DNA from: Bacillota bacterium
GTDB taxonomy: Bacteria; Bacillota; Dethiobacteria; DTU022; JAAZDU01
DNA: 5,700 nt
NCBI GenBank assembly: GCA_012512665.1
Contig: JAAZDU010000173.1
Span: 1-5,700, forward strand
Reading direction: 5' to 3'
Shown here: positions 1 through 5,016 of the stretch, piece by piece
Numbering within the stretch: the stretch's first letter is position 1
Layout: the number at the start of each line of letters is the position of its first letter
Position numbers and translations under genes: made by a program
The notes under the pieces: model-generated
What the model was told of the DNA's origin: nothing
The model's database searches: none
What the model saw: the letters and a program-made list of their open reading frames with translations, nothing else

Positions 1-91
1 GGAATATAGCAGACCTTGCCAGTGCCAAGAATGCAGTAAAATGGGGACTTGAGGGCATATAGAGGAACTAAAGGGAATATCTCCCACGTTC
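1..91. other. Left flank of the tRNA fragment, no recognised gene
   Basis: This stretch lies immediately before the tRNA-Pro fragment and does not resemble the 5' half of any tRNA. Plus-strand frame 3 is open from the window edge to a TAG at 60-62 and could be the last 19 residues of a protein whose start lies outside the window (ending AKNAVKWGLEGI). That tail faintly resembles the middle of an S-layer homology repeat, but it is far too short to assign. Two minus-strand frames are also open throughout, so coding direction is undecided. If the tRNA fragment is an attachment site, this is the inner end of the integrated element. Confidence 0.25.
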
Positions 92-136
92 TTCGGGACC
101 AAGAGGTCGCGGGTTCAAATCCCGCCGCTCCGACCA
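92..136 (+). tRNA. 3' half of tRNA-Pro (anticodon CGG), truncated; candidate attachment site
   Basis: The segment reads as a bacterial tRNA-Pro from the anticodon loop to the CCA end. It has anticodon loop TTCGGGA (92-98, anticodon CGG at 94-96), anticodon-stem 3' strand CCAAG (99-103), five-base variable loop AGGTC (104-108), T arm GCGGG-TTCAAAT-CCCGC (109-125), acceptor 3' strand CGCTCCG (126-132), discriminator A and encoded CCA (134-136). The partner strands are missing. The bases at 87-91 (CGTTC) cannot pair with CCAAG, and no CGGAGCG acceptor strand or D arm occurs in 1-91. It therefore cannot be a working tRNA as it stands. Integrases of the tyrosine recombinase family often use tRNA genes and leave exactly such a 3' copy at the far end of the element. 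The alternative is simple decay, or a gene split by an intron whose 5' exon is outside the window. Confidence 0.8.
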
Positions 137-146
137 TGTTAAACTC

Positions 147-287
147 CTAATTCATTAAGGTGTTCAAGCCCTTTGTTCTTGCCAGTATCACGTTTAATAT
201 TATAAAGTCTTCTTTGCGTGCAGTTGCCGAGTTAATACGTTCGATTTTGCGCCTCTTAAACTCGGAAACTGCTTTTCTTTTGACCAA
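147..287 (-). CDS. Unrecognised small ORF, possibly a decayed gene end
   Basis: A minus-strand frame is open from just after a TAG (300-302) down to a TAG at 147-149. It has no ATG near its beginning; the first usable start is TTG at 285-287, giving 46 residues. The product would be very basic (LVKRKAVSEFKRRKIERI near the N-terminus) with a hydrophobic patch (FIILNVILA) near the C-terminus. No ribosome binding site is visible and I recognise no family. The opposite strand is also open here (GTG at 160 to TGA at 316-318), so the region may be non-coding or the remains of an older gene. It lies directly downstream of the tRNA-Pro fragment. Confidence 0.2.
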   Translation of the reverse strand: MVKRKAVSEFKRRKIERINSATARKEDFIILNVILARTKGLNTLMN

Positions 288-301
288 TAACGTACCATAC
301 T

Positions 302-541
302 ATGCCCAAAGGCTCTGATAATATATTTAATATATTTGTGCGGCCCGGGGACATATCAATTTCTAAAGATAATAATAAGAGAATCAAAGGGAAAATAGTG
401 CATAAGCAGTTTTTAGGAGCTTTTACCACTTGTTTTATAGAAGTTGACCACAAAGCCATTCATGTTAATGTGATTAAGTCACAGGACAATGATTGGTGTT
501 TAGGCGAAGGGGTATATTTAACATCAAAATATTTATCATAG
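302..541 (+). pseudogene. TOBE-domain remnant of an ABC transporter ATP-binding subunit
   Basis: The 79-residue product matches the C-terminal TOBE_2-type domain found at the end of spermidine/putrescine-, iron- and sugar-type ABC ATPases. Visible signatures are VRPGDISIS (residues 13-21, the usual VRPEDI motif), GKIVHKQFLGAFTTCFIEV (30-48) and GEGVYLTSKY (68-77). In intact transporters this domain follows a nucleotide-binding domain of roughly 240 residues with Walker A, signature and Walker B motifs; none of these is present in any frame upstream. A TGA at 281-283 closes the frame just before the ATG, and there is no Shine-Dalgarno sequence at 302. The best reading is the 3' stump of a deleted or rearranged ATPase gene. 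A free-standing TOBE protein of the Mop type is less likely, because the sequence follows the ABC-ATPase TOBE pattern. Confidence 0.7.
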
Positions 542-575
542 ATCAAATCCTGATTGGGCGTTATGCAAACTTATA

Positions 576-604
576 AAAAAGTAGGATTTTTGATCCCACT
601 TTTT
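576..604 (-). terminator. Hairpin terminator downstream of the TusA-like gene (possibly bidirectional)
   Basis: AAAAAGTAGGAT (576-587) and ATCCCACTTTTT (593-604) form a 12-bp stem around a five-base loop, with A and T runs at the outer ends. One position differs between strands: read on the plus strand it is an A-C mismatch, but on the minus strand it becomes a G-U wobble. The structure therefore fits best as the terminator of the minus-strand yedE-tusA transcript, about 90 bases past its last stop. It may also stop plus-strand transcription through the TOBE remnant, which ends 34 bases before it. The rest of 542-694 shows no recognised gene. Confidence 0.6.
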
Positions 605-694
605 GCACTTTGGAGATAGTTTACTAATTTTGACCATTTTTCTGGCAACTGCTTTTTATTTTTCAAGGATTGTGATTCTAACTAAATGCGATGC

Positions 695-910
695 TTATTT
701 TTTAATTGTTATCCTGTAACCGTCATCTTTTTCCTGCACATCTGCTACCTGCCAACCCTGTGCTTTAGCAACGCGGCTAACATTTTCTTTTGCGGTATCA
801 GTATCTACAGTAATAATTATTTCGCCTTTTTTTACTTTTTTTATTTCATTCAAGGTTAGTATTACTGGCTGAGGGCAGGAAAGCCCCCTGGCATTAACAA
901 CATTGCCCAT
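695..910 (-). CDS. TusA/SirA-family sulfurtransferase-like protein, selenium-associated
   Basis: A 71-residue protein with the full single-domain length of the TusA (SirA/YhhP) family. The hallmark is ARGLSCPQPV at residues 7-16, holding the CPxP motif with the sulfur-carrying cysteine at Cys12. Family members relay persulfide sulfur between cysteine desulfurases and acceptors; copies next to YedE transporters are tied to selenium metabolism. The start is supported by a purine-rich AAGGGGGG site seven bases before the ATG. It begins 22 bases after yedE on the same strand, so the two are almost certainly co-transcribed. Selenium-linked YedF proteins commonly carry an extra C-terminal DsrE-like domain. 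That part is absent here, as the protein stops right after the TusA fold (YRITIKK). Whether the cargo is selenium or sulfur cannot be told from sequence. Confidence 0.88.
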   Translation of the reverse strand: MGNVVNARGLSCPQPVILTLNEIKKVKKGEIIITVDTDTAKENVSRVAKAQGWQVADVQEKDDGYRITIKK

Positions 911-932
911 ATGAAAACCCCCCTTAATGTTT

Positions 933-2018
933 TTAAATTACTTTTTCCCTCATGGTAGAGCCAATTGCCAAACAAACCACCATGCCGATGATGACGGCCA
1001 CGATACCACCCGGTGTAGCACCGCTTGCAGAACTGGCTAGTCCCAGGTTGTGGGCAAAAGCAGCCCCTACGATCATCCCTATAGCAAAGATTGCTGCATC
1101 GCCATCGCCTTCACCTGCCAGAAATAACTGTCGGCCTGGGCAACCGCCGGCAAGGGCGAAAGCAAGACCCGCCAGCGTCATGCCGGCAAAGTTCCAGAAA
1201 TGCATGGTATGTGCAACAGGCTGTCCGGCGAAACCAGGATTAAACTGATTGAGAATGAGGTTAGTGATAAAGGCAGCGATCACAAGCCCTAGCAAGCCTA
1301 AAAAAAGATGCGTCTGCCTGAATAAAATGAGGTCGCGAATGGCGCCCATGGTGCAAAATCGGCTTTTTTGAGCCAAAAAACCAACGACGAGACCAATAAT
1401 AAGAGATAAAATGAGAGGCGCGTGCATAGAGCCCGGGCCTTCTACACTGTAAAAAAGTAAGCTGTCTCCGGCTTCTCCCCGGCTTTGCAGGTCTATAATT
1501 AACAAGAGCAGAAATCCCACCATAACTAGGGGGAAGACCCATCCTGCAGCAGCGTGTGTTTTATAAGCACGCCCCAAGTTATAGCCGTTTCTAAGAAACA
1601 TGGTTCCTATCCAAATACCTACGGTAAGGCCGAGCAGCCCGAAGATAGCATTTAAGTCACCGCCTGCAAGGCGGAGCAATGCTCGCCACGGGCAGCCGAG
1701 GAAAACAAGAGCACCTATCATGGCGAACACCCCTAGAATGAACCTCACAATAGGCGCTGAACCAAGCCGCGGCTTAAATTCTTTAAAAGCATGGGCTGCA
1801 AAAAATGAACCGAGAACAAAGCCGATAATTTCCGGCCGCATATATTGTACAACTGCAGCCCTGTGCAAACCTAGGGCACCTGCGATATCGCGCACAAAAC
1901 AGGCAACACAGATACCCATGTTGCCAGGGTTCCCAAAAAACTGAAGCAGTGGAGCCAGTACTCCAATAGCTATACCAACAACAATAATACCCCACCTGGT
2001 GGCAAACAAGTTTTTCAT
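933..2018 (-). CDS. yedE: YedE-family putative selenium transporter
   Basis: A 361-residue polytopic membrane protein of the YeeE/YedE (sulfur transport) family, closest in its motifs to the selenium-associated YedE subgroup. About ten hydrophobic helices are visible (roughly residues 9-28, 62-77, 90-108, 123-142, 159-177, 201-219, 237-257, 277-292, 307-327 and 337-354). The two halves repeat each other: GICVACFVRD (35-44) corresponds to SRFCTMGAIRD (219-229), and GCPWRALLRLAGGD (108-121) to GCPGRQLFLAGEGD (292-305). The family's conserved cysteines are present (Cys37, Cys40, Cys109, Cys222, Cys293). In the related thiosulfate transporter YeeE such cysteines line the substrate path; a selenium-compound substrate is inferred from family association, not shown here. 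The first in-frame ATG at 2018 has only a weak binding site. It is first in an operon with the TusA-like gene and has a good promoter at 2077-2106. Thiosulfate transport is the main alternative role. Confidence 0.9.
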   Translation of the reverse strand: MKNLFATRWGIIVVGIAIGVLAPLLQFFGNPGNMGICVACFVRDIAGALGLHRAAVVQYMRPEIIGFVLGSFFAAHAFKEFKPRLGSAPIVRFILGVFAMIGALVFLGCPWRALLRLAGGDLNAIFGLLGLTVGIWIGTMFLRNGYNLGRAYKTHAAAGWVFPLVMVGFLLLLIIDLQSRGEAGDSLLFYSVEGPGSMHAPLILSLIIGLVVGFLAQKSRFCTMGAIRDLILFRQTHLFLGLLGLVIAAFITNLILNQFNPGFAGQPVAHTMHFWNFAGMTLAGLAFALAGGCPGRQLFLAGEGDGDAAIFAIGMIVGAAFAHNLGLASSASGATPGGIVAVIIGMVVCLAIGSTMREKVI

Positions 2019-2029
2019 TAAGCAACATC

Positions 2030-2088
2030 ACCGCCCAACTTGTATTTTAAGTAAGAATAGAAAAGCACTTACTAAAATTATAGGCGGT
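2030..2088 (-). repeat. Imperfect inverted repeat spanning the yedE transcription start
   Basis: ACCGCC (2030-2035) is the exact reverse complement of GGCGGT (2083-2088). Nested inside, AGTAAG (2050-2055) matches CTTACT (2068-2073), and the adjoining TTTTA/TAAAA bases also pair with small gaps. The arms flank the predicted yedE start site and include its -10 box. This could be an operator, a leader hairpin, or the leftover end of a small insertion. I do not recognise a named element. Confidence 0.5.
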
Positions 2089-2106
2089 ATTATCTATAAA
2101 TGTAAA
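2077..2106 (-). promoter_or_regulatory. Predicted vegetative promoter of yedE-tusA
   Basis: On the minus strand TTTACA (2106-2101) is followed after 18 bases by a perfect TATAAT (2082-2077). This matches the housekeeping sigma consensus at 5 of 6 and 6 of 6 positions. Transcription would start near 2070, leaving a leader of about 50 bases before the yedE ATG at 2018. Confidence 0.65.
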
Positions 2107-2115
2107 ATAGTTGAT

Positions 2116-2143
2116 TCCTATGGACCGGCTTTCCAGCATAGAA
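2116..2143 (-). ncRNA. Candidate structured RNA hairpin upstream of yedE
   Basis: Read on the minus strand, TTCTATG (2143-2137) pairs with CATAGGA (2122-2116), and CTGG (2136-2133) pairs with CCGG (2128-2125). Together they make an 11-bp stem with a two-base UC bulge and an AAAG loop. Two positions are G-U wobbles on this strand but would be C-A mismatches on the plus strand, so the fold is only good as a minus-strand RNA. It lies upstream of the predicted yedE promoter, so it would need its own start or read-through from clpB. It does not match a riboswitch class I can name; chance pairing remains possible. Confidence 0.3.
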
Positions 2144-2226
2144 GTTTTCTATAGCAGTAAAACAAAACTTTTTGTGGCCTGCATCTAAAGACAAGGATTT
2201 GTTTTTCTTTTTTGCCGGATATCAAT

Positions 2227-2267
2227 AGGCCTCTTACTTCCCAGAAGGGAAAGTAAGAGGCCTTTTT
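2227..2267 (+). terminator. Strong intrinsic terminator, T-run on the plus strand
   Basis: A near-perfect hairpin: AGGCCTCTTACTTCCC (2227-2242) pairs with GGGAAAGTAAGAGGCCT (2247-2263) with a single bulged base and an AGAA loop. TTTTT follows directly at 2263-2267. The T-run is on the plus strand. On the minus strand the hairpin, starting 28 bases past the clpB stop, is followed by TATTGATAT, a poor U-tract. It probably still limits clpB read-through, but as written its natural direction is plus, where no gene precedes it. Confidence 0.85.
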
Positions 2268-2290
2268 ATTAATTTCAAACTTACTGGCTT

Positions 2291-4891
2291 CTATTGAGGT
2301 ACAAAAACCAGGCCCTTGTCTCCCTTTTTAACAAGGATCTTGCTTCCTTCCTGCACCTTGCCCGCCAGTATTTCCCTGGCCAGAGGTGTCTCAAGTTCTT
2401 TCTGAATGGCCCTTTTCAGCGGCCTGGCCCCGAACTTGGGGTCATAGCCTATCTCTGCCAGGTAATCTGCGGCGGCGGGTTCCGTTTTTAAGAAGATACC
2501 CTGCTGCTGCAACCGCTGATAAAGCCTATTTAACTGTATATTAATCACCTCGCGCAGGTGCTGTCGGTTAAGGGGGTGGAAGACTACGATTTCGTCTACC
2601 CTGTTTAAAAATTCAGGTCTGAAAAAATTTCTTAACCTTATATTAACCTCAGCCTTGAGCTTTTCGTATGCTTCTCCCTCAAAAGAGCTTGCCTGGTCTA
2701 TTATTTCACTGCCTAGGTTTGAGGTCATAATAATAACGGTATTGCGGAAATCAACAGTTCTGCCCTGTGCATCGGTCAGGCGGCCATCATCGAGTATTTG
2801 CAGCAAGACGTTAAAGACATCGGCGTGGGCTTTCTCTATCTCATCAAAGAGGACGATGGAGAAGGGCCGCCGCCTGACAGCGTTGGTCAATTGCCCCCCT
2901 TCTTCATAACCGACATAACCAGGAGGAGCCCCTGTCAAACGGGCTACAGCATGTTTTTCCATATACTCAGACATGTCGATGCGGATGAGGGCTTTTTCAT
3001 CATCAAAGAGCAGGTAGGCCAGGGATTTAGCCAGCTCTGTTTTCCCTACGCCGGTGGGTCCGAGAAAGATGAAAGAGCCTATCGGCCTGTCAGGATCTTT
3101 GATGCCTGCGCGAGCTCTTAAAACAGCATCTGCTACTGCTTTTACGGCTTCAGCTTGCCCTACCACCCTGTCATGAAGCCTTGCTTCCAGCTGAAGCAGC
3201 TTCTGCCTCTCCCCTTCCAGCAGGCGGCTGACGGGAATGCCGGTCCAGCGGGAAACTATCTGTGCAATATCTTCTTCATCTACTTCTTCTTTGAGAAGCC
3301 TGTAAGAACTTTTTTCTTTGGTAAGTTTTTCCTCATTTGCCAGCTCTTTCTCCAGCTCCACCATGCGCCCGTATTTTAACTCTGCCAACCTGTTAAGATC
3401 ATAAGCTTGCTCGGCTTTTTCAATTTCTAAACGGGTCTTTTCAATGGCTTCTCGCAGCTTTCGCACCCGCTGGATGCTATTTTTTTCTTTTTCCCAGCGG
3501 CTTTTTAGGGCATCAGATTCTTCCCTTAAGTCCGCCAGCTCTTTTTCCAGCTTTTGCAAACGTGCTTTGGAAGCCTCATCGTTTTCTTTTTTCAAAGCTT
3601 CCCTTTCAATCTCCAACTGCAGAATACGGCGCAAAACCTCGTCTAGCTGGGATGGCATGCTGTCAATTTCTGCCCGGATGAGGGCAGCCGCTTCATCCAC
3701 TAGGTCAATGGCCTTATCCGGTAGGAACCTGTCGGAGATATAGCGGTGGCTTAAAGTGGCTGCCGCTACCAGGGCTGTATCTTTAATTCTGACGCCGTGG
3801 TGCACCTCGTAGCGCTCTTTAAGCCCCCGCAGGATGGAAATTGTGTCTTCAATGCTCGGCTCACCCACCAGCACAGGCTGAAAACGCCTCTCCAGGGCAG
3901 CGTCTTTTTCTATATATTTGCGATATTCTGCCAGGGTGGTAGCCCCGATACAGTGCAGCTCACCCCGGGCTAGCATGGGTTTCAAAATATTACCGGCGTC
4001 CATGGCTCCTTCGGCGGCGCCGGCTCCCACTACTGTATGCAGCTCATCAATGAAAAGAATAATGCGCCCATCTGACTCCTGTATTTCTTTCAAGACGGCT
4101 TTTAAACGCTCCTCAAATTCTCCCCGGTACTTGGCCCCTGCCAGCAGGGCTCCCATATCCAGGGCAAAAATGCATTTATTTTTTAGGCCTTCAGGTACAT
4201 CCTGGCGGGCTATGCGCTGGGCCTAGCCCTCCGCAATGGCTGTTTTGCCCACACCCGGCTCACCTATCAAGACAGGATTGTTCTTGGTGCGGCGGGAGAG
4301 CACCTGGATTACCCGGCGTATCTCTTCGTCTCTCCCTATGACGGGATCTAGTTTCCCCTCCTGCACCATGGCTGTTAGATCTCGTCCATAGCGCTTAAGG
4401 GCTTCGTAAGTAGACTCCGGGTCTGGGCTGGTTACCCGCTGGTGTCCTCTTACTTCCTGCAGGGCTTTCATGATACTGCTGCGGGAGAGCCCCTCCTGGC
4501 GCAAAAGGTTTCCTGCCCCTTTACCTTCCAGGGAGAAGAAGGAAAGGAGAAGATGTTCAACGCTTATATATTCATCCTTAAAGGATTGGGCTTCGTGCCA
4601 GGCTTTTTCCAACAAGCGGGATATGGATGGGCTGAGGTAAACCTGTTCCTGCCCTCCCGGGCTGGTATAAACTTTGGGTTTTTGGGCCAGCTGTTTTTCC
4701 AGGCTTTCTATTATCCTATCGGGGGAGGCCCCTGCTTTGGCTACAAGGCGCGAAGCAAGGCCCTCCTCCTGCTGCAGCATGGCCAGCAGCAGGTGTTCTG
4801 GTTCTATCTGTTGATGACGATAACGAGAGGCAATAGTGTGAGCACCCATCAGAGCTTCACGGGCGCGGTTTGTCAACCGGTTTAAGTCCAT
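2291..4891 (-). pseudogene. clpB: ClpB chaperone (disaggregase) gene interrupted by an in-frame TAG
   Basis: ClpB is a cytoplasmic hexameric AAA+ ATPase that, with DnaK, pulls proteins out of heat-induced aggregates. The frame from ATG 4891 to TAG 2291 spans 866 codons, normal for the family. The start is fixed by AGGAGG seven bases before the ATG. The Clp N-domain covers residues 1 to about 145. NBD1 has Walker A GEPGVGKT (210-217), pore-loop KYRG (Tyr255), Walker B DE (282-283) and arginine fingers at 335-336. The coiled-coil middle domain spans about 410-530. NBD2 has Walker A GPTGVGKT (611-618), pore-loop GYVG (Tyr659), Walker B DE (683-684), sensor 1 Asn725, arginine finger Arg764 and sensor 2 Arg823. 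The only defect is TAG at 4223-4225 (codon 223), where relatives have leucine in EGLAQRI; one T-to-A change from TTG explains it. There is no frameshift. The next in-frame ATG (4156) has no binding site and would yield a protein without Walker A1. A recent null mutation or sequencing error is most likely. Confidence 0.93.
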
Positions 4892-4915
4892 CAGACCACC
4901 TCCTGTTGTTGTAGA

Positions 4916-4944
4916 TTGAGTTTTTGGTAATAATGGTTTATAAC
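4916..4944 (+). promoter_or_regulatory. Predicted promoter of the cas6-family gene
   Basis: TTGAGT (4916-4921), a 17-base spacer and TATAAC (4939-4944) fit the vegetative sigma consensus at 4 of 6 and 5 of 6 positions. Transcription would begin near 4951, about 66 bases before the GTG start at 5017. The promoter lies inside the clpB leader and overlaps the region RNA polymerase would occupy at the clpB promoter. Confidence 0.45.
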
Positions 4945-4947
4945 TAA

Positions 4948-4958
4948 AGTATAGCACA
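4948..4958 (-). promoter_or_regulatory. Predicted extended -10 promoter of clpB
   Basis: On the minus strand the sequence reads TGTGCTATACT (4958-4948), which fits the Gram-positive extended -10 pattern TRTGNTATAAT at all but one position. The -35 region is a T-rich tract with no good hexamer, as is common for extended -10 promoters. Transcription would start near 4941, giving a leader of about 50 bases. I see neither a CIRCE inverted repeat (HrcA) nor the tandem GGTCAAA of CtsR, the usual heat-shock controls of clostridial clpB. Confidence 0.5.
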
Positions 4959-5016
4959 AAAAATGGAAATAAAAAAGATTTTGAAGCTGGGCATACTTAA
5001 AACGGGAGGAATTATC

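Noticed and set aside
580..680. Minus-strand open frame of about 36 codons downstream of the TusA-like gene (KKQLPEKWSKLVNYLQSAK).
   Set aside because: It has no ATG and no binding site, and it runs into the terminator hairpin. It may be chance or an old remnant.
952..1944. Plus-strand ORFs lying opposite yedE.
   Set aside because: These are antisense shadows of a clear membrane-protein gene. They have low-complexity Pro/Ala-rich translations and no start signals.
2120..2188. 22-codon plus-strand ORF (MDRLSSIEVFYSSK...) before the orphan terminator.
   Set aside because: There is no Shine-Dalgarno sequence, it is very short, and the composition is unremarkable. Mentioned only in connection with a possible small RNA.
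2103..2218. Minus-strand open stretch of about 40 codons between clpB and yedE (reading FTAIENFYAGKPVHRNQLF in the middle).
   Set aside because: It looks protein-like but has no ATG or ribosome binding site, starts right after a TGA, and overlaps the hairpin and promoter signals. Two other frames are partly open too. A remnant of a mobile gene is possible but unsupported.
2294..4885. Plus-strand ORFs opposite clpB, up to 147 codons.
   Set aside because: They mirror the codon pattern of clpB, whose domains are unambiguous. None resembles a known protein.
4223..4957. An earlier clpB start at ATG 4957.
   Set aside because: The extra 22 residues are not ClpB-like and include the predicted promoter region. 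ATG 4891 has an AGGAGG site and gives the standard [11 protein letters not shown]-terminus.
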